Shown: positions 12,601 to 20,572 of the stretch, piece by piece | Position numbering within the stretch: the first letter of the stretch is position 1 | Layout of the letters: each line of letters opens with the position of its first letter | NCBI GenBank assembly: GCA_020635205.1 | Contig: JACKAE010000003.1 | Span: 248,001-312,000 of the forward strand | Length of the DNA stretch: 64,000 bases | Origin: Ignavibacteria bacterium | GTDB taxonomy: Bacteria > Bacteroidota > Ignavibacteria > OLB7 | Direction: 5' to 3' | Program-made: the position numbers and the translations under genes | Notes under the pieces: model-generated | What the model was told of the DNA's origin: nothing | Databases searched by the model: none | What the model saw: the letters and a program-made list of their open reading frames with translations, nothing else

Positions 12601-12909
12601 ATGAGTTCGCGCATTACAATCAACGGAAAAGAGATAAAAAATCCGATTCTCAAGAATACGCTTACGGTAGTTCTGCTGCTATTCTTCTTTATTTTTTTGC
12701 TTTTAGCCGCTATTCTGCTACTGCCAATAATTGGGATCGGGATTGGCATAGGTGTCGGTGCTGGAGCGATTGCACTTACCACGCTGGCAATCCGCTATCG
12801 AATTGCTCGACGCCGTTTCGCGCAGAGGCTGGGGAATCAACCGTTCCACACAACTACCACGATTCACCAACTCCCCCCTACCTCACAATCTGAAGATCAG
12901 ACTCCATAG
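12601..12909 (+). CDS. Small membrane protein of unknown function
   Basis: The 102-residue product starts MSSRITINGKEIKNP, has a very hydrophobic stretch (about residues 19-58) rich in Leu, Phe, Ile and Gly that could form two closely spaced helices (the second is a run of Gly-Ile pairs), then a basic segment IRYRIARRRFAQR and a polar Thr/Gln/Pro tail. The ATG is preceded by GGAG nine bases upstream, which decides the start over the longer open frame. It diverges from smc and its last 13 bases overlap the end of the convergent GH2-like gene. No family is recognised. Confidence 0.7.
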   Translation: MSSRITINGKEIKNPILKNTLTVVLLLFFFIFLLLAAILLLPIIGIGIGIGVGAGAIALTTLAIRYRIARRRFAQRLGNQPFHTTTTIHQLPPTSQSEDQTP

Positions 12910-15575
12910 AGAGAGGCAATTCCCATCCTTAAGTAGCTGACCATTGCATAGATATTATCCGAGGTGACAACGAGAATCAGTGCAAGAATGAGAAGCGATC
13001 CAACTGCATAGGCGTAGACTTTTGCCGAACGAATGTCGTAGACAACCGATGTGCCACGAAGAATTCGGTAAAACATCCAGAGAATCACTCCTAACACTAA
13101 CAAGAATGCCAATATCCCCGCACTCGGTAACTCTAAAAGTCTGTAGAGAACCATTGCAACTGGAATCAGTAGCAGCACTGGAAGTGCTCCCCACACAGCA
13201 ATCGTGTAGGCATCGCTGAAGAAGATGCGATTTCGAACGAAGATCGAACCGAAGCGAATCATGGCCGCCAACAGAATTAGAAGGGTGAAAAAGATGCCAG
13301 TAAAGGTAGTAACTGCAAGTGCAGGTCGCCAGACAAGATAGTCGACCATCCCCTTAATTCCATCAGACGCAATTAGAGCATTCAAAACAAAGTCGAAGGC
13401 TTCATCCATCCGGTAGTAGTAACAGAGCGAAGTGAGAATCACTGCAAAGGTCAGTGCGATTACCAACGCCAAAATAGTAGACTGGATGGTGGAGAGAATG
13501 CGCTGATCGCGTATATCGGCAAAGAAATTATAAGGCCGAAGCAGAGCACGAAAAACATTTTCCCGGAACCGTCGAGAGTTGTTGATGAGGAAGAGGAAGA
13601 GGATAGCACACCCGATTCCGAGAATAATGAAGAGAACAGTTGATGGGGGAGAATATTCGCCAATAGCCAGATCAGGTACTTTTTGATCGGTGTAGAGAGC
13701 ACCGAGGGTGCTCCCTGCTATGCGCATCTGTCGGTCGAGTGTCATCAACCCACAGGAGGCTATATATTGGTCGTCGTTGTTGACAGTCAGCAGTGGACGA
13801 TCAGTTCTGTAGTCGTTGAAGGCCCAGTAGAAGAGTCCGGCAACCTGACTTCCGTTGATTACGCCGTACACATCTTCAATAAACTTTGCTTGAGCCTGAG
13901 TGGAGGTGGAATCGGAATACCCGTTTTGGTTATCTGTCCGCACAAGTTTGCCGAAGGCCATCAACACCACCGGCATCTTCCCCCCTATATCTTGCGCTGT
14001 TTTATCCAGAAGTGCCTGAACCTGACCGATATTTCCATCAAGGTGTGAGACGCCAGCAAAATCTACACTGCTCTGCAACTCAGGGTCAGACCAATCATTG
14101 CTTACTGCGTAGACGAGGGTATTTGTCGTCAACGAGTCGAGTAGCCCTTTCAATCGACCAACGAAGGCATGTCCACTTTCACCACTTATTCCAATCGGGA
14201 AACCGATCCCGTATCCAATCACCGAAGTATAGCGTTGCGTAGCCTGTACAGTAAGGCGTGCTCGCTCCAGTGCGTGGTCGAGATATTGGTCGTTATCGTA
14301 GAGGAACGGCGGAGGAGCACCAACCGGAATGTCGATCATCGCCATGATGCCGTTCCGGTCGCAGAGTTCGAGCAGGTAGGGATGAGGCACGCCCCCCGTA
14401 AAGCGAATCACATTGATTCCGAGATCTCTTATCACTTCAATGTCTTGAAGCATTCGCTCGTATGGAAGCGAGACACCATACTCCTTCGAATCTTCGATGT
14501 AGACAACACCATTCAACCGAATGGCTGAATCGTTCAATCGAAATTCTGTACCACGAACGGCAATGTTCCGATAACCGAAACTGACTTCCCGTTCATCGAG
14601 CAAAACTCCTTGGTATCGAACTTGAAGAACTGCGGTGTAGAGAACGGGAGCACCGGGACGCCAGAGCGTTGGAGCCGTAATTGAAGGAGTTAGTCTGATC
14701 GACTCGGTACGCTTACTCTGCAAAAGGACTTTACCTTCTGAGCTTCCGGTAGTCCCTCCTTGCACTGAATCGTTTATAGGTGCAGAACGCACAACAAGAG
14801 CAACATCGAACTCCGCTTGATCCTTATCTAAGCGACCAGTTCCTCCCCCTGTACTATCTGCTCTGCCATACTGCATCCCCTTGATGGAGCCGGAGACGAT
14901 ATTGACATCGAAGTGCAGATCTGAACCTGTTCCTCGACTAATCTTAATATCATCTATACGAACGATTGGCACTCCAACGAGGAAAATATCCCTGACAACA
15001 CCACCGTAGGTTCGCACATCCAGCGGCAGTCTTCTGCCCGGAACTGTACCCGAGTAGTCGAGTTGATTATCTGTCTCAATCTCGATGACATTGTTCTCCT
15101 GCAATTGCATGTCTTCAGGAAGGCCAGCATCGAACGGAATCAATCCTTCACGCTGAAGAATGAAATTGCCGTTAACGACAACGCTGCCACTGTACTGAAC
15201 GCCGTAGCCAATTAACTCCCAGCGATACTTGTTCAGCATAGCTTTGGGAATCTTGAAACTCCGTCGCAGCTTGATAACGCCCGAAGGCATATAGCAAGCC
15301 GGAATTGTGACTGGATTCCAAGTATCCCCCCCATCGTCAGAATACTCCCACGCCCCATTCAGCGAAATCACTGAACGTGTCGAAGAGGAAGTCAACGAAT
15401 TGAAAACCGAGGCTACCGGTTCCGGTGGAGAGCTGAGGAAGCCTGAGGGCTGTTGCGCACGAAGCACAATGCCCGAAAAGGCTATCAGGAATAGGCTGAG
15501 AATTGTCTGTCGCACGAAATTGTACAAGAAACGAAGGCTGTTGTCGGATATATCAACCGGTTCACCACGCAACAT
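12897..15575 (-). CDS. GH2-like secreted protein with C-terminal multi-pass membrane domain, probably catalytically inactive
   Basis: Product of 892 residues. Residues 18-41 form a signal-peptide-like helix. Residues 65-630 follow the glycoside hydrolase family 2 plan: a jelly-roll sugar-binding domain, an immunoglobulin-like domain (about 205-335), and a TIM-barrel-like part with AIRLNGVVYIEDSKEYG, INVIRFTGGVPHPYLLELCDRNGI and YWAFNDYR. Both catalytic acids appear lost: the Asn-Glu acid/base site corresponds to YGIGFP (455-460), and the T-E-Y/F-G nucleophile motif reads LMAFG (538-542). From about 645 on there are roughly six membrane helices resembling a Yip1-like domain. I infer a carbohydrate-binding or structural envelope protein rather than a hydrolase. 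A TACCTTTG promoter element lies about 40 bases upstream. Confidence 0.85.
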   Translation of the reverse strand: MLRGEPVDISDNSLRFLYNFVRQTILSLFLIAFSGIVLRAQQPSGFLSSPPEPVASVFNSLTSSSTRSVISLNGAWEYSDDGGDTWNPVTIPACYMPSGVIKLRRSFKIPKAMLNKYRWELIGYGVQYSGSVVVNGNFILQREGLIPFDAGLPEDMQLQENNVIEIETDNQLDYSGTVPGRRLPLDVRTYGGVVRDIFLVGVPIVRIDDIKISRGTGSDLHFDVNIVSGSIKGMQYGRADSTGGGTGRLDKDQAEFDVALVVRSAPINDSVQGGTTGSSEGKVLLQSKRTESIRLTPSITAPTLWRPGAPVLYTAVLQVRYQGVLLDEREVSFGYRNIAVRGTEFRLNDSAIRLNGVVYIEDSKEYGVSLPYERMLQDIEVIRDLGINVIRFTGGVPHPYLLELCDRNGIMAMIDIPVGAPPPFLYDNDQYLDHALERARLTVQATQRYTSVIGYGIGFPIGISGESGHAFVGRLKGLLDSLTTNTLVYAVSNDWSDPELQSSVDFAGVSHLDGNIGQVQALLDKTAQDIGGKMPVVLMAFGKLVRTDNQNGYSDSTSTQAQAKFIEDVYGVINGSQVAGLFYWAFNDYRTDRPLLTVNNDDQYIASCGLMTLDRQMRIAGSTLGALYTDQKVPDLAIGEYSPPSTVLFIILGIGCAILFLFLINNSRRFRENVFRALLRPYNFFADIRDQRILSTIQSTILALVIALTFAVILTSLCYYYRMDEAFDFVLNALIASDGIKGMVDYLVWRPALAVTTFTGIFFTLLILLAAMIRFGSIFVRNRIFFSDAYTIAVWGALPVLLLIPVAMVLYRLLELPSAGILAFLLVLGVILWMFYRILRGTSVVYDIRSAKVYAYAVGSLLILALILVVTSDNIYAMVSYLRMGIASLYGV

Positions 15576-15615
15576 ACGTGCTTGTGCAGGAACAGGTCGA
15601 CGCTGAATGAACGTG

Positions 15616-15623
15616 CAAAGGTA
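15616..15623 (-). promoter_or_regulatory. Possible promoter -7 element TACCTTTG
   Basis: TACCTTTG fits the TAnnTTTG consensus and is placed about 40 bases upstream of the GH2-like gene. It directly abuts the stop codon of the preceding short open frame. No clear -33 TTG was identified. Confidence 0.45.
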
Positions 15624-15884
15624 CTAACCCTGCCGTCGATTACCAATCCTTGCCCCCTCTTCGTTATGGAGATTCACAGAAGAAGGCTCTCCGAGTGAAG
15701 CAAGGAACCGGGTACGGAGTGGAATTGCGCGAGGTGGGTAGAAGGGTTCAGGCAGAGCAATAATCACAATTGCCTCACCCCGCCGTTCGTAAGGGCGACC
15801 ACTCACCTCCAATGCTGAAAGAGCAACCGCAATGAAAACTTTGCAAAAAAACCGTTTGATCGTCCTCAACCTCATCTCATACAT
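15624..15884 (-). CDS. Possible small secreted protein (86 codons)
   Basis: Open frame of 86 codons whose start overlaps the end of the waaF-like gene by eight bases, a spacing typical of translational coupling. It begins MYEMRLRTIKRFF followed by a moderately hydrophobic stretch CKVFIAVALSALEVSG that could serve as a signal peptide, then a Pro/Arg-rich part. No homologous family is recognised, and the sequence may simply be a non-coding interval before the next promoter. Confidence 0.35.
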   Translation of the reverse strand: MYEMRLRTIKRFFCKVFIAVALSALEVSGRPYERRGEAIVIIALPEPFYPPRAIPLRTRFLASLGEPSSVNLHNEEGARIGNRRQG

Positions 15885-16878
15885 CTCTGAACGTTATTGA
15901 AGCCAACACATCCGCCACCGAAACTGACTGCATACACTCGTGCGTTCCAATTGGACAAGATTGATGCCCATGAATACCACAGGGACGACAAGGAAGTGAA
16001 GTTTGAAGAAGTGATGAAGCGGGAAGATAGGGAGCAAAACCGAACTCGGGAACAGTTGGGCCAAAAATCGTGCTTACGGGTGTCCCCACTCCTTCAGCAA
16101 TGTGGAGCGGGGCACTGTCGTTGGTAACAACACGTCCGGCTATCGAGAGAAGTGCCGACAATTCGGGAAGAGAAAGTTTGCCAGCCAGTTGACTGTCGTT
16201 CGCCAGACCGGCTCGCGCCCCAATCCGCTCGCACAACGCCCCTTCCTTTTCGCTTCCAACAAGCAATACCGTATGTTCCCCTTCAATTAGTTGGCAACAG
16301 AGATCGGCAAAGTATTCTTCCGGCCAACACTTCGTTGGCCAAACTGACCCCGGGGCAACAACAACTGGATGAGTATCACCTCCATATCGTTCACGCATCA
16401 ACTCCACTATCGATTCCTCAGGTACAAGCCACGATTGTGGCGATTTCCCCTCAAGATCAAATCCCGCAGCAGCCAAGAGTGAAGCATTTCGTTGAAGTTC
16501 ATGATCCACGATTCTATACTCTACTCGATCAGTACAGAGGAATGAGGAGGCACTCTGCCGAAATCCAATTCGCCGAGGAATATCAGCTCGATAAGGGACG
16601 AGTTGTGACCGAAGAGAGCGGTGGGGAATCAACGCGAGATCATAGTGACAAGAACGAATTTCTTCACGCACTCTGCGCCAGTCGTCAGCACTCCTCTTAT
16701 CAATAGCGTGCAGGCTGCCGAGTGCCGGATGTTTAGCAAAGAGCGCGGAGTATTCTGATCGGACGAGCAATCCGACGTTGGTTGTTGGACTTAGGTTGTG
16801 GAGGAGCCTCAACAGACCGGTTGCCAAGACAGCGTCGCCGAGGAATCCGGGCTGAACAATTAATGCAGACTCAATCAT
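15877..16878 (-). CDS. waaF: Glycosyltransferase family 9, lipopolysaccharide heptosyltransferase-like
   Basis: Transfers a heptose (ADP-heptose donor) onto the LPS inner core at the cytoplasmic face of the inner membrane. The 333-residue protein has the GT-B layout: an N-terminal domain starting ALIVQPGFLGDAVLATGLL and a C-terminal donor-binding domain with VVVAPGSVWPTKCWPEEYF, LAGKLSLPELSALLSIA, VVTNDSAPLHIAEGVGTPV and IFGPTVPEFGF, all hallmarks of WaaF/RfaF. A Cys-rich segment LPCRPCGIHGHQSCPIG is typical of the family. It overlaps the lpxL-like gene by eight bases, consistent with one LPS operon. The exact position it modifies cannot be told from sequence. Confidence 0.88.
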   Translation of the reverse strand: MIESALIVQPGFLGDAVLATGLLRLLHNLSPTTNVGLLVRSEYSALFAKHPALGSLHAIDKRSADDWRRVREEIRSCHYDLALIPHRSLRSQLVPYRADIPRRIGFRQSASSFLCTDRVEYRIVDHELQRNASLLAAAGFDLEGKSPQSWLVPEESIVELMRERYGGDTHPVVVAPGSVWPTKCWPEEYFADLCCQLIEGEHTVLLVGSEKEGALCERIGARAGLANDSQLAGKLSLPELSALLSIAGRVVTNDSAPLHIAEGVGTPVSTIFGPTVPEFGFAPYLPASSLLQTSLPCRPCGIHGHQSCPIGTHECMQSVSVADVLASITFRDV

Positions 16879-17749
16879 AGTGGACTCCGGGAGACCGTTT
16901 CCAGCGTCGATGTTGCCAAACCCACTGCTCAGGATTGTTCCGAATCACATCTTCGAGAAGGTCAAGGTATCGACGAGTGAATATAGCAACTCCTTCGGCT
17001 GAGTCGTCGAGATCATCGTGTTGAATCTCCATCAGCTTGGTATGATAGCTTCCTCCCCTCTCTCGAACTGCAAATCCGACAATCACTTTGGGGCGATACC
17101 GCAAAGCAAGCCGGGCTGGCGTTGAGAAGGCTGTAGTTTCCACACCGAAGAGGGTCACAGGAAGTTCTTTTGCTGAGGCAGACTGATCGGCGAGCATTGC
17201 AACAACACCCCCTTCGGCGAGCGTTCTACTGGCTATTAGTGCTGCGCGGTGAAGTGGAATAACCCGGTTGCCGAAGGTAGTACGAGTCCGCTCCAGTTCA
17301 TTAAAGTCATTCTGTCCTTTAACGATTACAGAGAAGCTCCTTCCGCAAAGCCGAGCCGCCCCAATTGCTAACAACTCCCAGTTGCCAACGTGGGCAGAAA
17401 GGAGGAGTGCCCCCTGTTGATCAATCTCCGGATTAGTCAGCAACTCGATGTTGGAGATTTGCAGCCGAGAACGAAGTTCTAACTCAGACATGTGACTGAG
17501 GCGTGGAACCTCAAGGTAGACAGAGAGAAGATTCCGCATGGAGTTTCTCGCGATATGCTCCCGAGCAGCAATATCTCTGTCTGGAAAAGCGAGGGCAAGA
17601 TTTGTCAGGGCAACTGAACGACGCAATCCAAAAAAATAGAGAGGCCTGAACAGAAGCGAGGCAACAGCTGCTCCAGCTCTGAATGGGACATATCGTCCGT
17701 AGACGTGAAAGGCAAAGCGCCAGAGAGTTTTCGTGAATCGGCGTATCAA
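16871..17749 (-). CDS. lpxL: Lysophospholipid/lipid A acyltransferase (LpxL/HtrB family)
   Basis: Likely adds a secondary acyl chain to Kdo-lipid A at the inner membrane. The 292-residue protein has the family motif HVGNWE (His120 to Glu125), the downstream ADQSASAKELPVTLFG segment that matches the substrate-binding loop, and the C-terminal NPEQWVWQHRRWKRSP signature. It is immediately upstream of the heptosyltransferase gene and overlaps it. The symbol follows the best-known member; a minor-chain variant (LpxM/P-like) or another lysophospholipid substrate cannot be excluded. Confidence 0.85.
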   Translation of the reverse strand: MIRRFTKTLWRFAFHVYGRYVPFRAGAAVASLLFRPLYFFGLRRSVALTNLALAFPDRDIAAREHIARNSMRNLLSVYLEVPRLSHMSELELRSRLQISNIELLTNPEIDQQGALLLSAHVGNWELLAIGAARLCGRSFSVIVKGQNDFNELERTRTTFGNRVIPLHRAALIASRTLAEGGVVAMLADQSASAKELPVTLFGVETTAFSTPARLALRYRPKVIVGFAVRERGGSYHTKLMEIQHDDLDDSAEGVAIFTRRYLDLLEDVIRNNPEQWVWQHRRWKRSPGVHYD

Positions 17750-17768
17750 CCCTTACCCACTTGGTTCG

Positions 17769-19214
17769 TTAGAATCCTTGGTCCCCTGTCTCTTCCCGAT
17801 ACCATTGATCGTGTAGAATTACGTAGTCCCGTTCCCACTCAGGATATTGAATCTCATTTCGCCCAGTAGAGTGAACCAGTTTATATGAGCCAGTGCTCCC
17901 CATGTCGACAAAAACGAACTCGATCTGCAAGGAGTTATAGGTCCAGATTTCATAGGGACGACGGTTTTGCTCGTTTGGTCGGCGTTCAACTCCATCTGGT
18001 GTACCGTACGTTAACAACACTCGGCCTCTATCGCTGTCCCACCCTTTTGGTGTTGTCTGCGAATAGTAGAGTTTGCGAGCTAAATCTACCCGCTCAAAAT
18101 AGTCATCTCGGAATGGATTTTCGGGTGTTGTAAGGTCGTCGTCAAGAGCTAACCAGAATTGTGTGAGGAAACGGGACTTGGGCTCTGTACCACTCAGGCT
18201 TTTCCAGACATTCCGCTTGGTTTCACTCATCAGATATTCGGCAACGGCATATTCTCTGTCGAGCTCCTCTTCCTTCATGCCGGAGTATAAAGGATCAATC
18301 AAATCCATCCTCTCAGATATTAGCTCTTGCCGAACGTTCGTCAACGAATCAATTTTGGGATTCCAAACCCAAAATCCTCTGACAACTTCTGCAGAATCAG
18401 TTGCTCCACTATTACGACGACCGTTGAAAACCTTTGCCGCAAGAATATACCACCCACTTTTTAAGCCATTGACAACTACTGAATTGATTTCAAAGATTGA
18501 AGAAGTAGAGGGTCGACGAATTAACGTGTCGTGAAGGTATACTCCCTTTCCAGTAGAATCGGCAATAATCCAGAGAAGGTCAAATTGGGATGCAGGAATT
18601 TTGTCAGCATTGTAGATCTCGACATACGAGTTAAGGCGATGCTCCGGTGGACCGATAATGCCATCGATATTCCGCATCAGGATATAGTTGCCGCGAGCAA
18701 AGGGATGTGTAGTGTCGTCGGTTGGAGCCATCTCCGTAGTTATATCAATATCACTCAAGGCAATCTTATCTCGATCAAAGCGGCGCACCTCAAGTTGAAA
18801 ACTTGTCGTGTCGAAGCGTGTAGGCTGAAGTGCATCAGTAAGCCGAACCTTTACATAATAGATTCCAGGAGATGCTTCAAAGCGTTCACGGCCTCCAAAG
18901 ATTTTTCCCACAGGCCCTCCTTCAGCCGTCTCATGGTCAACCATCCAAAGATAGCTGTCAATTGGTTGATTCAGAGTATCGTAGAGCTTGAAGTCGATCA
19001 GCAGCCTGCCAAAATTCTCGCTGTAAGTCAGCCCATTCTCAGAGAACCTGAAGAAAAATTCAACCGTTGTCTTCTCTCCTTTTTCAGCATAGCAGCTATA
19101 GGAATATGAAAAATCGAGAGAGCTTGGTTCGGCATAGATGAGGCCGGTGAGAAAAATCAGCCCTCCCCAAACAAGGAGAGTGGTGACGAGCGTTCGTTTG
19201 AAGTAGATCAGCAT
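17769..19214 (-). CDS. GWxTD domain-containing exported protein
   Basis: The 481-residue product has an N-terminal hydrophobic signal (about residues 8-28), a long beta-rich central part and a C-terminal GWxTD-type domain from about residue 390: GWDSDRGRVLLTYGTPDGVE then PYEIWTYNSLQIEFVFVD. GWxTD proteins are common in Bacteroidota, Chlorobiota and Acidobacteriota, but their function is unknown. Here the motif's Thr is replaced by Ser (GWDSD). It lies downstream of the porV-like gene on the same strand, 19 bases ahead of the lpxL-like gene. Confidence 0.85.
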   Translation of the reverse strand: MLIYFKRTLVTTLLVWGGLIFLTGLIYAEPSSLDFSYSYSCYAEKGEKTTVEFFFRFSENGLTYSENFGRLLIDFKLYDTLNQPIDSYLWMVDHETAEGGPVGKIFGGRERFEASPGIYYVKVRLTDALQPTRFDTTSFQLEVRRFDRDKIALSDIDITTEMAPTDDTTHPFARGNYILMRNIDGIIGPPEHRLNSYVEIYNADKIPASQFDLLWIIADSTGKGVYLHDTLIRRPSTSSIFEINSVVVNGLKSGWYILAAKVFNGRRNSGATDSAEVVRGFWVWNPKIDSLTNVRQELISERMDLIDPLYSGMKEEELDREYAVAEYLMSETKRNVWKSLSGTEPKSRFLTQFWLALDDDLTTPENPFRDDYFERVDLARKLYYSQTTPKGWDSDRGRVLLTYGTPDGVERRPNEQNRRPYEIWTYNSLQIEFVFVDMGSTGSYKLVHSTGRNEIQYPEWERDYVILHDQWYREETGDQGF

Positions 19215-19306
19215 GATAGCACCCGAATAATTATCTATCGAACATAGGCCGGTGACGGCAACTGGGGCAAGAGATTATGAGGAGTCGATTCTTGCTCAAA
19301 CGATAA

Positions 19307-19356
19307 GCGGGTTTCTCGGCGATAACGACATCGTCGTCCTGTACCGGGAAACCCGC
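19307..19356 (-). terminator. Possible terminator or processing hairpin between porV-like and GWxTD genes
   Basis: GCGGGTTTC and its exact complement GAAACCCGC are separated by about 32 bases that can pair further (CCGG, GACGATGTCGTT). The flank TTATCGTTT is only modestly T-rich, so termination is uncertain. Confidence 0.4.
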
Positions 19357-19400
19357 CTTGCACTGGTGTGCGAGATCGTCTTGATTAGGCTTCGAACTTC

Positions 19401-20453
19401 TTACCGCAACCGAATAGAAGCTGTGATTGTATTCAACAGCCCCAAGTTCTTGTGTGGACGAATGGCATAGTCAAGATTCGCATTGAATGACCCGGATTGA
19501 TAGGTAAGACCAAGGCCTCCACTCAATCCATAAGCGTCAGCCGATCCTGTCTGATAGCCTACGCGTGCTGCAAGAAGGTCTTTCCAGACGTATTCAACGC
19601 CAAGACCAAGTCCCTCTGCCTGATTAGATGATGTCGTAAACTCTCCAACACCCCTTAGAACATGATCCTCATTGTTTTGGATCAAGTCAGCCATCACACC
19701 TGCGTGAAATGCAAGAGGTAGCGAGACTGTATTCGACTCAAGCTCTACATCTGGCTCTCTGTTACCTTTCACTTGATCTGTCCGCCCTTTCTGAATAAGA
19801 CCAGGACCTGAATACTTTAACGGTGCAGAAAGATTCTGTACAGCAAAGGCAATCTTCATTCCGAGGAATCCTGGATCGTAGAGCGTACCAAAATCAAATG
19901 CAATTCCTGAAGCAGAAACATCGGAAATGGACATATTAACGACCTTGCTAGTAAACCCAAACGCGAACTGATCTGTAAGCTGTCCTGCAATCGAAGCTGC
20001 AATTGCAAGGTCTGTAGCACTGTAGAATCCACCAGTTCCATTCTGATCAAACAGCGTGGTAACCTCAATATCACCTGAACTTAGTGATAGTGCACTAATA
20101 CCAGCTTTGTATGAATCGCTGATTTCGAAGGTCATCCCAGCGAAACTATGGTTGATCCCAGCGAACATTGCCGTGTAGCTTCCCGACACACTGGTTCCAG
20201 CAATCTGTGTAATACCTGCTGGGTTCCAGTAGAGTGCTGTTGGGTCGTCGGCAAGGGCCGCAAAACTTGAGCCTAAGGCCGTGGCGCGTGCTCCCACAGG
20301 GATATTGAGGAACGTTCCTGTCCCCACACCCACCTTTGAGAACTCTTTGCTTTCAAGTATCTCGAGAAAGTCCGTGTCACTCTGCGCAGATAGCGTAGCT
20401 ACTGCACCAGCAAAAACGAGCAGAGACAGACCGAACAAGTATATGTGTTTCAT
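19401..20453 (-). CDS. PorV/PorQ family outer-membrane protein
   Basis: Beta-barrel protein of the family that includes the type IX secretion shuttle protein PorV. The start at MKHIYLFGLSLLVF is supported by AGGAG nine bases upstream and gives a clear signal peptide ending LSAQ. The mature N-terminus shows GTGTFLNIPVGARATALGS then AALADDPTALYWNPAGI, the family signature (residues roughly 45-85). The remainder alternates as barrel strands and ends ITASIRLR. It directly follows the 1.4-kilo-residue secreted protein gene, suggesting joint expression and perhaps a role in its export or surface attachment. Confidence 0.9.
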   Translation of the reverse strand: MKHIYLFGLSLLVFAGAVATLSAQSDTDFLEILESKEFSKVGVGTGTFLNIPVGARATALGSSFAALADDPTALYWNPAGITQIAGTSVSGSYTAMFAGINHSFAGMTFEISDSYKAGISALSLSSGDIEVTTLFDQNGTGGFYSATDLAIAASIAGQLTDQFAFGFTSKVVNMSISDVSASGIAFDFGTLYDPGFLGMKIAFAVQNLSAPLKYSGPGLIQKGRTDQVKGNREPDVELESNTVSLPLAFHAGVMADLIQNNEDHVLRGVGEFTTSSNQAEGLGLGVEYVWKDLLAARVGYQTGSADAYGLSGGLGLTYQSGSFNANLDYAIRPHKNLGLLNTITASIRLR

Positions 20454-20572
20454 TACTCTATACTCCTGATTGATATAATTCTTCGTTTCCTGTTTCTTGT
20501 CAAAAGACATTGAGTTGATAGTGACTGAGGAGAGATGGAATCCCTCCTCAGTCTTCTCTATACAATATCAGA

